A DNA stretch of 64,000 nucleotides, taken from Roseimaritima sediminicola. Its GTDB lineage: Bacteria > Planctomycetota > Planctomycetia > Pirellulales > Pirellulaceae. The stretch is from contig NZ_WIAD01000017.1 of the NCBI RefSeq assembly GCF_009618275.1, forward strand, positions 1-64,000. The letters run 5' to 3'. A program made the translations under genes and the position numbers. Positions 27,427 to 36,054 of this stretch are shown here, piece after piece (the stretch's first letter is position 1; each line of letters opens with the position of its first letter). The notes below the pieces were generated by a model. The model saw nothing but the letters and a program-made list of their open reading frames with translations, did not search any database and was not told the origin of the DNA.

Positions 27427-28161
27427 CTATTTGGGGGTTCGGTTATCAATCGAAAAACGACATTCCAGATAGGTCAGTGCACTCCTGAAGAAATCGGCTA
27501 AGACAATTTTCTTTCCCGCTGCGTGATCCCGGGGCTGGTAGCTAATTGGTATTTCGACAATTGGCGTTCCATGACGAAGTAACTTACTGTTTATTTCAGC
27601 ACACAACTCAAACCCAGTGCTTCGCAGATTCAGGGTGTCCATGAGATCTCGTTGCACCATTTTATAGCAGGTGTGTGGGTCGGTAAGCCACTTGCCGAAT
27701 AGCAGGTAGGAAAGCAGGGCTAATATTTTGACGCCCCAGAAATTGAGGACCGCTCCGCCGGTTGCGCGGCCGCGGCCCAGGTACCGCGACCCGTAGACCG
27801 CTGGCAATGAGCCCTGTTGGGCCGCTGTTAGCATTTCTCGCAAGTCCTGTGGATCGTATTCCAGGTCAGCATCTTGGATCACTACCCACCCACGGCTCGC
27901 TGATTGCAGGCCCGTTCGCACGGCGGTGCCTTTGCCTCCGTTTTCTTTTAGAGATATAACCTTTAAATCCAGCGTAGACTGGACTTCTCGGATCAGTTCT
28001 AAAGAGCAATCCGTCGATGCGTCGTCGACAACGATTATTTCGGCGTCGGGCAGTATCTCCCGAAGGCAATCCAGCAGCTTGACGACGGTTTGCTGTTCGT
28101 TGTAGCACGGCACGACAATCGACAATTCCGCGGTCTGTAATTTCGGTGAGGCATAGGACAT
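27427..28161 (-). CDS. GT2 polyprenyl-phosphate sugar transferase (DPM1-like)
   Basis: A 244-residue cytoplasmic family-2 glycosyltransferase. The nucleotide-sugar site shows SIVVPCYNEQQTV, EIIVVDDASTD and VVIQDADLEYDP (the metal-binding DxD equivalent). It resembles dolichyl- or undecaprenyl-phosphate mannose/glucose synthases lacking the C-terminal membrane domain. Its product, a lipid-linked sugar, is the kind of donor used by the GT39-like proteins at 20591 and 28548, so the three probably work together. It is on the minus strand, 386 bases downstream of the second GT39-like gene. Confidence 0.9.
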   Translation of the reverse strand: MSYASPKLQTAELSIVVPCYNEQQTVVKLLDCLREILPDAEIIVVDDASTDCSLELIREVQSTLDLKVISLKENGGKGTAVRTGLQSASRGWVVIQDADLEYDPQDLREMLTAAQQGSLPAVYGSRYLGRGRATGGAVLNFWGVKILALLSYLLFGKWLTDPHTCYKMVQRDLMDTLNLRSTGFELCAEINSKLLRHGTPIVEIPISYQPRDHAAGKKIVLADFFRSALTYLECRFSIDNRTPK

Positions 28162-28547
28162 AATTAGTTTTGTCGAATCTCAAGGGCGGTTGGCTATAAC
28201 AGTGTCGGAAGTTCTAGGCGTTGTGGCGTTCCTTCAATCGATTTTGATAACGGCCCATAGTCTACGCGATTGCGTATCGCGGAACAACAAATCGCACCCG
28301 TCCAGCCGTGCTGTCATTTGGTCGTAACCGCATGCAGTCGATCGTTGTCGCCTGCTTCGATTACGGCATCATACCGAAGTGCGTGGCCACCTGGTTTCGC
28401 GCCCAGGATGTAGTGATAACCGTAAGCCGGTAGGTCCGCGATGTGGGCACGGCCATCGCATCAAACTTAGCACCCGGATAACGCAATATGTTCAGCTGAG
28501 GCAAAACGCGGTGATGGGCCCTTTTTGAACTGTCGCTAAAATCTGAT
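28162..28547. other. Intergenic region with a decayed transposase trace
   Basis: No intact gene is present in these 386 bases between the GT39-like gene and the GT2 gene. The minus strand between 28315 and 28465 translates in one frame to a recognisable transposase scrap, listed separately. Confidence 0.5.
28315..28465 (-). pseudogene. Transposase remnant (DDE type)
   Basis: Minus-strand translation gives HIADLPAYGYHYILGAKPG followed by GHALRYDAVIEAGD, which resembles the YHYILGxKPGDHxxLF segment of several DDE transposases. The frame is stopped just upstream (near 28460) and downstream at 28315, and the rest of the gene is missing. The family cannot be fixed from so short a stretch. It suggests an old insertion between the two glycosyltransferase genes. 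Confidence 0.4.
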
Positions 28548-30359
28548 TCAATCGATGTCCGGAACATTTTCTTGTTTTTGCGTTAGCCGCCTCTCCCAGT
28601 AGTTGGCAACATCCTGTTCATTCAACTCGTATATATAGATGGTGTATCCAAGGATTTCTTTGACCTCGAATTCCCTGAAGTACTCATAGCCGCTAGAGTG
28701 TTCAATTAAGTTCCGGGCAAAAATCGCATACCGGCCAGGCTTAGGTCCGAATTTCGTGCGATCTAAACCCTCGGAACTGAGGGCGTCCGCGCTAGCGACG
28801 TAACCCCTCGGAGGCTTTTCCTTGGTTAGTCCCAGCCTTGATAGATCAAGTAAATCTAAGGAATACGCAATTCCGTCGAGTGGCTTGTCGGGATTTGACG
28901 CTGACCACCTTGACAGCAATAGGATGTCCTGCCCCCAATCGATATTACTGTCGGACAAATGGTATTGCCCGTAGTGCGAGCCACCAATCAGCAAGCTAAA
29001 GAAGGCGTGGCTGTGCGGGTAAACCCACATGCTCCGCGAAATTGAAAACAGCACCAAGCACAGCACGGCATAACGCAGCTTCTGGCGATTGCCACAGTAT
29101 TGCCATACTTTCCCCATCCAAACAATCACCATCGGATAGGCGGGCAGCACGTAACGCAGGTGATGGTTGAAACCCGTTTGTGAGCTTACTAGCAAAAATA
29201 AGACGGCCGATGGAGCGAGCAGGACCACTTCTTCGCTGCTCAATTTGCTGCGTATAGTAATAGCTATTGCTGCCAAAAACAATACAACAAATCCTAACGG
29301 CTCTTTAACCAGCATGCCGTATGCGTAGTAGTACCACCAGCCTCTGTTTCGCCATTTCCCGCGAAGATAGGATTTGTATCCTCCTTCAAAGTCAAGTTTT
29401 TGTCGATCGATACCCAACACATAATTGCTTGGTAAGGGGGTGGGAACGGCGCCAATTATACTAGAAGAAAAACGGTTTCCATAATGACCATCAGCCGCGT
29501 TGCCTCGTAGCGAGGCGCTCACAAATTTATGACCACCAAGTCTTGTCAATGTGCCCTCAAAGCCATAACCAAGATTGAGCACGGCCAACGCGATCGCATG
29601 TAAAATAACGAGCAAGAACGTTTGTCGCAGAACCTCTTTCTTGCTCAATTCTTTTCTTCGCCGGAAACATGTTGCGGTCCACAACATCACCCATACTCCG
29701 GGCAGAATCACCCAAGTGAACTTGGATAATTCGGCTAGTCCAAGCAGCAGGCCTGCGAGATAGGTTGCTAGAAGACAAGGTTTCCGTAGCCAATTTAAAA
29801 ATCCGTAGACTGCACACAATCCAAGAGCCGCGGCGCAGGTATCGGGCGTAATCATCTGGGCATTGGTTAGCACCAGGGGCGAAAAGCTCCAGATTGCGGC
29901 GCAGAAGGTACCCGCTCCTCCTTGATAAAGCCGGTTGCCCCAAACAAATATCACGGTGAGTGCCAAAACGCTCCACAGCACGCTTGCTAGGCGGGCAACG
30001 GTTAAATACCAAAAGGCATCTCGTCCGTATCGCGTCCAGAGCATGCTTCCTGCAAAAAATTCAGGTCTCTCGGTTGACCCCTCTGCAGTTTTCGCATCGA
30101 TGCGAGGCCACTCGCAAAGTGATAGTGGCCACGTGGCAACGACCCTTGCCAATGGCGGATTGACTCTGTAAAGCGTCGTGTCGCCGGTTTGCCAGAAGCT
30201 TAAGCCCGCTGGGAGGTGGCCCACTTCATCCACTCCAGGCCCATGAACCCATGCGCCGTAGCCCAGCAGGCAAGCGTGGACGGCAATAAGCATGAATAAA
30301 TGGATCGAACGCCTGCGATAGAGATGGAACATATCAAGAATACCTGCCACCAAATCCAT
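28548..30359 (-). CDS. GT39/ArnT-like membrane glycosyltransferase, copy B
   Basis: A 603-residue polytopic protein paralogous to the one at 20591-22339. The catalytic first-loop acidic pair appears as GPGVDEVGHLPAGL, followed by YRVNPPLARVVATWPL, which matches YSVNPPLARIWSAIPV of copy A. Later blocks FNHHLRYVLP and SNIDWGQDILLLSRW are also shared. It should transfer a sugar from a polyprenyl phosphate outside the membrane; the acceptor is unknown. The GT2 gene downstream on the same strand likely makes the donor. The Met at 30332 (MFHLYRRR) is an alternative start and would avoid overlapping the transposase remnant whose stop is at 30334. Confidence 0.82.
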   Translation of the reverse strand: MDLVAGILDMFHLYRRRSIHLFMLIAVHACLLGYGAWVHGPGVDEVGHLPAGLSFWQTGDTTLYRVNPPLARVVATWPLSLCEWPRIDAKTAEGSTERPEFFAGSMLWTRYGRDAFWYLTVARLASVLWSVLALTVIFVWGNRLYQGGAGTFCAAIWSFSPLVLTNAQMITPDTCAAALGLCAVYGFLNWLRKPCLLATYLAGLLLGLAELSKFTWVILPGVWVMLWTATCFRRRKELSKKEVLRQTFLLVILHAIALAVLNLGYGFEGTLTRLGGHKFVSASLRGNAADGHYGNRFSSSIIGAVPTPLPSNYVLGIDRQKLDFEGGYKSYLRGKWRNRGWWYYYAYGMLVKEPLGFVVLFLAAIAITIRSKLSSEEVVLLAPSAVLFLLVSSQTGFNHHLRYVLPAYPMVIVWMGKVWQYCGNRQKLRYAVLCLVLFSISRSMWVYPHSHAFFSLLIGGSHYGQYHLSDSNIDWGQDILLLSRWSASNPDKPLDGIAYSLDLLDLSRLGLTKEKPPRGYVASADALSSEGLDRTKFGPKPGRYAIFARNLIEHSSGYEYFREFEVKEILGYTIYIYELNEQDVANYWERRLTQKQENVPDID

Positions 30360-31284
30360 TGGCCTCTATATCGGAAAATTGGTCAATCAGCCATGAGGCC
30401 ACCGTAGTAGGCTCCAATCGAGGCCGTCCAGCTAGGCACTGTCGAGTTAGCCGTTGCCACAAGCACGTGTGCATGAATTGCGCGGCGTAACTTTGTGTAG
30501 ACGGCATGCCCGAGACTTCACCAATCGCGCACGGCTTGGTTGTCAGGGTTTGCAGCAGGGTCGTGAATCGTTCCCTCGCTTCGGCGGGCATCGGTTCGTA
30601 TTTCAGCTTTCTCCAAAAGCGTTCGATCGAATTGAGTTCGGAGCTATACGGCGAAAGATGGTAGGTAAGCAGACCTCGCTCCGCCCAACGCTCCAGAGAC
30701 GGCCTGAAAACGCTGCCAGTGTGACAAAAGGCGTTGTCGAAGATCACAACGGTTGTTTGTTCGATTGTTCAATCGTCTCGCATGCGTCGTCCATGATCGC
30801 GATGACCGTTTGGGCGTTGACGTAACCTTTGTGCGGATACGCTTGCGTGGTTTCGTTTGGGTACTCAAAGCCAAGCGTAGGGAACCACTCCTTTGAGCGA
30901 GAAGCCCGCCTCATCGAAATGCACAACATCTAGCGGGGCCCAGAAGGCAATCCAGCGAACTCGTCTTCGGCAAGACGCGGATTGATCATTAGTCCCCTTT
31001 TTTACGGAGACTGCGTTGGAATCGCTTCCAGCTTAGATTGATTCTCCGAGCGCAACGCGCGTCGCTTACGACGATGGCATGCCCCCGCATCCGCGTGTAG
31101 TGATGGGGTGCTCCCTCCAGAGGGCAATCAAACGCTCGCGCGGTTGCTGGTTTTCGACCTGAGCGAACACACTTGCTGGCCCCTCGCTCACGGATCTTCT
31201 CCAACCCATACCGCGAGGAAATCGCCATGCGTAAGGCATCTGATCATCAGACTGCTTGCTAGCAAATGCGTAAAGATTCCCCAT
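30334..31284 (-). pseudogene. Decayed IS630-family transposase
   Basis: The last 137 residues (30334-30747) are a clear IS630 DDE domain end: VIFDNAFCHTGS, then LTYHLSPYSSELNSIERFWRKLKY with the terminal catalytic Glu. Upstream the gene is broken over frames: IDFDEAGFS-like and VIAIMDDACETIE segments near 30744-30929, and LSWKRFQRSLRKKGD near 30990-31035, which matches the helix-turn-helix to catalytic-domain joint. At least two frameshifts and a stop separate the pieces, so it cannot be active. Terminal inverted repeats were not identified. It sits directly against the start of the glycosyltransferase at 28548-30359. Confidence 0.8.
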
Positions 31285-31464
31285 TGGACTATGCCTGCAA
31301 GCCGTTTAACGAATTCATGAAAATACACCCGCTCACGTGCTTAGGAAAAAGACTCAGCGCTATGGACTGATCTAAACCCGTGTCGTGGAGCGAAACCTGC
31401 CCATAGGAAAGCCATCGAACAGCCTGAAGTACCGGCTACTCAGTCCGAAACAAGTTCGAATTGT

Positions 31465-32406
31465 TTAACTCACCGACCGCGCTCGATAGGTCAAGTAAAA
31501 ACCAACAGCAAGCAGAACAAATGCTCCGGTCAAGGCCGCGAAACGCCTCCAGGTGGAGCCAGAAGGTGGCGTGAGGCCATAATAGGCTAGCTCAAACTCT
31601 TCATATGGAACTTCGGTAAACTCAAATTTATCGAATGAAACAGTTCGGCCGTGTGACTCCTTTCCCCTAGTCTCGACGCCTGGGAGGGAATCCGAACCTT
31701 GCCGAAGATACGTCTTTGTGCCATCAACCGAATCCTCCCCGACATACTTAAGAGAGTAGTTGACAATGCTCCAATCGTTGTCCGCATCAAGGATGAACTT
31801 CGAAGACGCGATTGTGAGTGCGTCTGGCGGCGCGCTGCTAATGTCCCGAGTTCGTAACTCAAGCTGCCAAAGCTTTTTATCGCTATCAATGTCGTGACGC
31901 TGCAGGCTGACGATCTCGCAATTTTCGACTAAGGTATCAACCGGCGTAGCACCCGCCCTCAGGGGGTAAATGTAGTCTGAGGTTAGTGTTCTAGGGTTCT
32001 CTTCGGTACTTGACTCCAGAGATCCCGACTGAACATACTTCTCAAGCTGAAAAGACCCTGGCTCGCTCCGCCCCGATAAGGCGAAATGGTAGCTACTGTT
32101 TTGTCCCCGCACCTTGCGTGTGTTAAGCGACCTAGGCTGAAAATCATGCCTGAGGTAGGTTGTGTCTTCAGTGGCGTGTTGCTCGCCTCGCGATTTGACG
32201 ACGACCTTCAGTGTAACTTGCTTTCCCTTGGCAACTGCATGGTCGGTGATTTCAGCTCGAAAATTTTGGTATTTCTCGCGCAGCTGTTTCCAAGAAGACT
32301 TTAGCTCTGTCAGGGCAGCCTGGTCCACCTCAGGCTCCTGTGAGCTCACCGGCAGAGCGAAACCACACATACCCAACAAAAAAAAACATTTGACCCAGTT
32401 AAGCAA
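31465..32406 (-). CDS. Secreted protein with C-terminal membrane anchor, family A copy 2
   Basis: A 313-residue protein with a signal peptide (residues 1-22, cleaved near PVSSQ), a beta-rich extracytoplasmic domain, and a C-terminal helix (RRFAALTGAFVLLAVGFYLTY) followed by RARSVS. It has the same architecture as the protein at 24378-25433 and likewise follows a Cys-rich peptide gene; the shared near-C-terminal pattern (Glu-rich strand, then a PPSG or PPGSSG turn) suggests homology. An N-terminal coiled-coil-like helix (ALTELKSSWKQLREKYQNFRAE) precedes the beta part. No named family is recognised. It ends the minus-strand arm DUF1573, peptide, this gene. Confidence 0.68.
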   Translation of the reverse strand: MLNWVKCFFLLGMCGFALPVSSQEPEVDQAALTELKSSWKQLREKYQNFRAEITDHAVAKGKQVTLKVVVKSRGEQHATEDTTYLRHDFQPRSLNTRKVRGQNSSYHFALSGRSEPGSFQLEKYVQSGSLESSTEENPRTLTSDYIYPLRAGATPVDTLVENCEIVSLQRHDIDSDKKLWQLELRTRDISSAPPDALTIASSKFILDADNDWSIVNYSLKYVGEDSVDGTKTYLRQGSDSLPGVETRGKESHGRTVSFDKFEFTEVPYEEFELAYYGLTPPSGSTWRRFAALTGAFVLLAVGFYLTYRARSVS

Positions 32407-32500
32407 TGCGTCACCTCTGCCTCAATTTGCCTATCTCGCAAACCGCCCAGCAGGCGCAGGCGGTTTAGTTCTCAAGCGACTTTGGGATATAAAAGCGAAC

Positions 32501-32773
32501 CTAGCTGCACGTTCCAATGCACATCCCAGTATTTGCGTCGGGCCTAGCAGGACACCCATCACACCCCGAGCAAGAGAACGACCAATAACCCTCGCAGCGA
32601 CATCGCACGGACGCGCCACCCCACAGCGTGTAAGAGGTACAGCTACAACTGTTTGAGCAATACCCAACCGAGGCCTGGGCGGTGGCTGGCCATAACACAA
32701 ACGCAATCGCGAGCATCAGAGCTGCGAGAAAACAGGCTCTTCCAGCCAACAATTGCAAAGAACGGTATCGCAT
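32501..32773 (-). CDS. Small secreted Cys-rich peptide
   Basis: A 90-residue precursor. Residues 1-35 form a signal peptide ending ATAQA. The mature part, about 55 residues, has ten cysteines at 39, 43, 45, 58, 60, 68, 71, 74, 85 and 89, with motifs CSNSCSC and CSGCDGCP. The even number fits five disulfides or a metal-binding mini-protein. Unlike the peptide at 23698 it has no double-glycine-like pro-segment: the cysteines start four residues after the expected signal cleavage. Matching this, its locus has no C39-like domain. The neighbouring genes on the same strand are DUF1573 (upstream, 68 bases) and the anchored protein (downstream, 94 bases). Confidence 0.75.
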   Translation of the reverse strand: MRYRSLQLLAGRACFLAALMLAIAFVLWPATAQASVGYCSNSCSCTSYTLWGGASVRCRCEGYWSFSCSGCDGCPARPDANTGMCIGTCS

Positions 32774-32841
32774 TACCTTGACCCCTAAAGAGAAACAAAC
32801 GCAAATTAACCAGCAAGGATCTTCACTGAATCCAAGGACAC

Positions 32842-33303
32842 TCAGAACTTCAGAGGAACAACCACACGCTGCCCCTGCTTGAGCTCAAGCACAAGATTAA
32901 CGGCTTCAGCACCACCAACCTCACCACGAAAAACAACATCCTTAAAACCAAGCCCATCGATATCGGCCCGATCTGGCGACACAGACCTGCACGAGCAGTC
33001 GGTTGTTATCCTTTCAATGCCCACCCTTCTCGCGGTCAAATTCCTCAGTCGCACCACGGCACTGGTCGTGTCGCCCGGCGCAGAGTCCAGCGACAGGACA
33101 TGAGCGGAAAAACTGCGGCCGAACGTCGCCTGCACGCCTGACGCAAGGGACCCATAGCGATGAGCCAGGAACGCGCCGACGCCAAAGCAAAGCAGGGCGG
33201 CAACCGCGACCGCAAGGAGAAGCTCCCTCGCTAAGTGCTTTAGCGGCGAGGCTAAGCGACTTAACGATGCGACGCTGAAACTCATCTTTGATCGCCCCGT
33301 CAA
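32842..33303 (-). CDS. Membrane-anchored DUF1573-like protein
   Basis: A 153-residue protein with one N-terminal helix (ELLLAVAVAALLCFGVGAFL, residues 27-46) and an extracytoplasmic Ig-like domain. The DUF1573 signature is present: VVRLRNLTARRVGIERITTDCSCRS, with Cys103 and Cys105 corresponding to the CSC of the C39 fusion protein at 25552. It has no peptidase part. It is the first gene of the minus-strand arm, before the 90-residue Cys-rich peptide. DUF1573 has no proven activity; the paired cysteines could take part in thiol exchange. The Met at 33285 is an alternative start. Confidence 0.72.
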   Translation of the reverse strand: MTGRSKMSFSVASLSRLASPLKHLARELLLAVAVAALLCFGVGAFLAHRYGSLASGVQATFGRSFSAHVLSLDSAPGDTTSAVVRLRNLTARRVGIERITTDCSCRSVSPDRADIDGLGFKDVVFRGEVGGAEAVNLVLELKQGQRVVVPLKF

Positions 33304-33798
33304 TTTATTGGACCGTTTTTTTGTGTCTTGATCGTATCCAGTTTGATCGCGGTGTCAACATTGAATTCAAAGTGATTTTGCTTTTTTGCCTCGTCAGTTT
33401 CAAGGGCTTGGGTGTCCTCGTAAATGACCGACAGTGCGAAACGCATGGAAAAGAGGGGTGCGTCTCAGGGCAATCGCACGTTCACGCCCCAGCTGCACTT
33501 TAGGCGAACAGCTACCACCGGAAAACTGATGTAGGCACAAAAAACTGCACTTTAGGCGAACAGGTACCCGCGGCAACTTGATATAGGCGGGAAAAAGTCT
33601 CAATCTACGCCCGATTCCAGTTTCCGCTGAACTACCACACAGCGAAAGGTCTTCGGCCAATATTCGCCTGTCCTGCGTCAGGTTAGCATCAGTGTGGCTT
33701 GAGATGCTGTGCTCGTTTATCGTCGGCGCAACCAATTTGTGATACACTGGATTGCCTAGCGAACGCAGAATTCAAGCCGCGTCAAAGTGGAGGTCGAG
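33304..33798. other. Intergenic region between divergent genes
   Basis: These 495 bases lie between the minus-strand DUF1573 gene and the plus-strand DUF1559 gene. No gene was found. The only structured part is the 52-base direct repeat at 33493-33596. Promoters for both directions must lie here, but no strong consensus pair was seen. Confidence 0.5.
33493..33596. repeat. 52-base direct repeat, two copies
   Basis: Two adjacent units begin at 33493 and 33545. Each starts with ctgcactttaggcgaaca and continues gctacc or ggtacc, then ct/ttgat and taggc. The first 18 bases are identical and the rest is diverged. Placement upstream of a divergent gene pair allows an operator role, but an old insertion scar is equally possible. 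Confidence 0.6.
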
Positions 33799-34776
33799 AT
33801 GAAGCTTCAGAGCACCGGATGGCATCTTAGGTTGCGTAGGGCTTTTACACTTGTCGAGCTCTTGGTGGTGCTGTTCATCATTGGGGTTCTGGTCGGCTTG
33901 TTGTTGCCTGCAGTGCAGAGCATGCGCGAGGCGGCTCGCCGGATGCAATGTCAGAACCGGCTCAAGCAGATGGCCCTCGGTTGCTTGACCTTTGAATCGA
34001 CTTATAAACAACTGCCGCCCAATGGTTGGGGGTACAGCTGGGCTCCGGAGCCGGGGCGTGGCGTTGGCACTAATCAACCCGGCGGCTGGATCTACCAACT
34101 TTTGCCGTTTGTCGACCAAGACAACCTCACCCAGGTTGGAGAGGGGACTTCGGGGCAGGCTCGAGCTGGGGCGATCAAAGAGATGTTGTCGTTGCCGGTC
34201 TCAACCTTCAAGTGCCCCTCACGTCCCGGAAGTCAGCTAGGTCCGATGTCCGACGACATAGTCTACGTAAATGCTGATCGGCCTGAATTAATTTCTCGCA
34301 CGGACTATGCGATTAACGAGGGGGATTATATTACCGACACCGACGCAGGGCCAGGTTCGCTAGCCGAAGGTGATAACCCGTATTATTCGTGGACCGATGT
34401 GCGGAAGGCGAGTGGGGTTTCATGGCTTCGTGGGTCGGCTCGGTTGTCGGATATTGTCGACGGCACCAGCCACACCTACCTGTGCGGCGAGAAACACGTG
34501 GCGAAGAATGGCTATTACGAGCCCGAAGATCGGGGATATGATGGGGCAATGCTTTCAGGCGTGGATCTTGACACAACTCGCTGGACCCTGAGGCCCCCTC
34601 TCCGCGACACGTTGGATGCCTACAATCATGAACGGCAATTTGGTAGTGCCCACGGGGCCATTTGTTACATGGCGATGTGTGATGGCCATGTGCAGGCCGT
34701 CAGTTTTACTGTGGATCCGCAGGTTCATCAGATCCGGGGTAGTCGGCATGACGGTCGCGTAATCACCGGCTTTTAA
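33799..34776 (+). CDS. DUF1559 prepilin-like protein
   Basis: A 325-residue type II pseudopilin-like protein of the class expanded in planctomycetes. The prepilin segment is RRAFTLVELLVVLFIIG, with Glu at position +5 of the mature chain, followed by LLPAVQSMREAARRMQC. The body has DUF1559 features: NRLKQMALG, a central YINEGDY-like region, and the C-terminal GSAHGAICYMAMCDGHVQAV (H-x-G block). These proteins are thought to be assembled by type II/IV pilus-like machinery; single functions are unknown. A strong ggagg site lies 5 bases before the ATG at 33799. It is the last intact gene of the accessory island. Confidence 0.92.
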   Translation: MKLQSTGWHLRLRRAFTLVELLVVLFIIGVLVGLLLPAVQSMREAARRMQCQNRLKQMALGCLTFESTYKQLPPNGWGYSWAPEPGRGVGTNQPGGWIYQLLPFVDQDNLTQVGEGTSGQARAGAIKEMLSLPVSTFKCPSRPGSQLGPMSDDIVYVNADRPELISRTDYAINEGDYITDTDAGPGSLAEGDNPYYSWTDVRKASGVSWLRGSARLSDIVDGTSHTYLCGEKHVAKNGYYEPEDRGYDGAMLSGVDLDTTRWTLRPPLRDTLDAYNHERQFGSAHGAICYMAMCDGHVQAVSFTVDPQVHQIRGSRHDGRVITGF

Positions 34777-34911
34777 CGCGGCAAGCGTGACATGCAAGGA
34801 ACTAGTGATTTCTCTGTTCACCAGTTTCAGGTCTATCGCGGATAGAGACTGAGGCCGACACGGTAGAGGTCGATCGCAGTATTGCGGTTCTACGGATTGC
34901 GGTTCCTATCG

Positions 34912-35395
34912 ACGCGGCGTCCGCTTTGTGCAAATCTATTCTGGTGGAGCGCACAACGACGATAACTGGGACGCTCACACAGACATGGAACGCAACCACA
35001 ACCTGCACGCCGCCGAGACCGACAAACCGATCGCGGGCTTGATCAAGGATCTGAAGCAGCGCGGGATGCTGGACGAAACCTTGATCGTGTGGGGCGGCGA
35101 GTTCGGTCGTCCACCGACGGCGGAGTACGCCGAAGGCAGCGGTCGCGACCACAACGCCTACGGGTTCACGATGTGGATGGCCGGCGGCGGAACCAAGGGC
35201 GGCGTCAGCGTCGGCAAGACCGACGAACTGGGCGCGGCCGCGGTCGAGAACCGCTTCCACGTCAAGAATCTGCACGCCACGATCCTCCAGCTGATGGGCC
35301 TGGATCCCAACGCCCTGACCTATTTCTATGGCGGCCTGGATCAACGCCTGGTGGGCGTCGCCGGAGCCCAGTCGATCCCGGAAGTGATGGCGTAG
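34912..35395 (+). pseudogene. 5'-truncated DUF1501 gene fragment
   Basis: About 161 codons equivalent to the C-terminal third of the DUF1501 protein at 18846-20309, beginning at RGVRFVQIYSGGAHNDD and ending at the same stop position. The protein is almost identical (GRPPTAEYAEG for GRQPTAEYAEG; EVMA for EVIA), while the DNA differs mostly at third codon positions, so the copies are not recent. Similarity stops abruptly at 34911 and again just after the stop codon. No signal peptide or catalytic N-terminal part is left. Together with the intact gene it brackets the island 20310-34911. Confidence 0.85.
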
Positions 35396-35429
35396 GGGGC
35401 GGAGCTGGGGACGGGGCGTCAGCAGAAAT

Positions 35430-36054
35430 CGCGATGTGAGGGTGGGCGTCCGGAATCGCGAAGCGATGGTGGTGGATAGCCTCGGATGCAATCCGAGGTG
35501 CGCGTTTGCGAAACCGGCCCGAGCAAGCGCGGGCCGCATGGAACGCGACGCGAGGGTGGGCGTCCGGAATCGCGAAGCGATGGTGGTGGATAGCCTCGGA
35601 TGAAATCCGAGGTGCGCGTTTGCGATACCGGCCCGAGCAAGCGTGGGCCGTACGGATCGCGACGCGACCGTGGGCATCCGGAATCGCGAAGCGATGGTGG
35701 TTGATAGCCTCGGATGCAATCCGAGGTGTGCGTTGGCGAAAACCCGTTAAGATGCGACGCGACGGCAGGCGGAGCCTGCCGTCGCGTCGCAACTTTGGTG
35801 GGTGGTCGGCCACCTGGGATTTCATCCCAGGCTATCAACGGACATCGCTTCGCGATTGGCACACTGTCTGGGATTTCACCGCGGGCTCTCGACGGACATC
35901 GCTTCGCGACTAGCACTGCCTGGGATTCCAACGCGGGCACTCGACGGGCATCGCTTCGCGATTAAAAGCGTGCAATTGGACATGCGCTATCGATAGAATG
36001 GATGGGCGACGGCCTGGGCATTTCGAAGCAAATCTTCCATAGGGGCAACTTCTC
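35430..36054. repeat. REP/BIME-like palindrome array, left part
   Basis: Repeated units of a palindrome family. The left arm reads aatcgcgaagcgatg, a short spacer, then gatagcctcggatg with hairpin cctcggat/atccgagg. The right arm is its inverse: cctgggatttcatcccagg, ctatc, and catcgcttcgcgatt. Left arms begin near 35452, 35575 and 35680. One complete unit (35680-35858) has a central hairpin gacgcgacggcagg/cctgccgtcgcgtc. Extra right arms follow to 35961. No gene is present; reading frames here encode only repeated Ser/Arg-rich peptide. Confidence 0.85.

Noticed and set aside
27292-27501. Short plus-strand frame after the C39-DUF1573 gene
   Set aside because: Its second part is antisense to the GT2 gene; there is no ribosome site or recognisable motif.
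34802-35719. Minus-strand frame with repeating ASRFRTPTLASRS peptide
   Set aside because: The peptide repeat is the translation of REP-like DNA repeats. There is no start signal, and the frame runs into the DUF1501 fragment.
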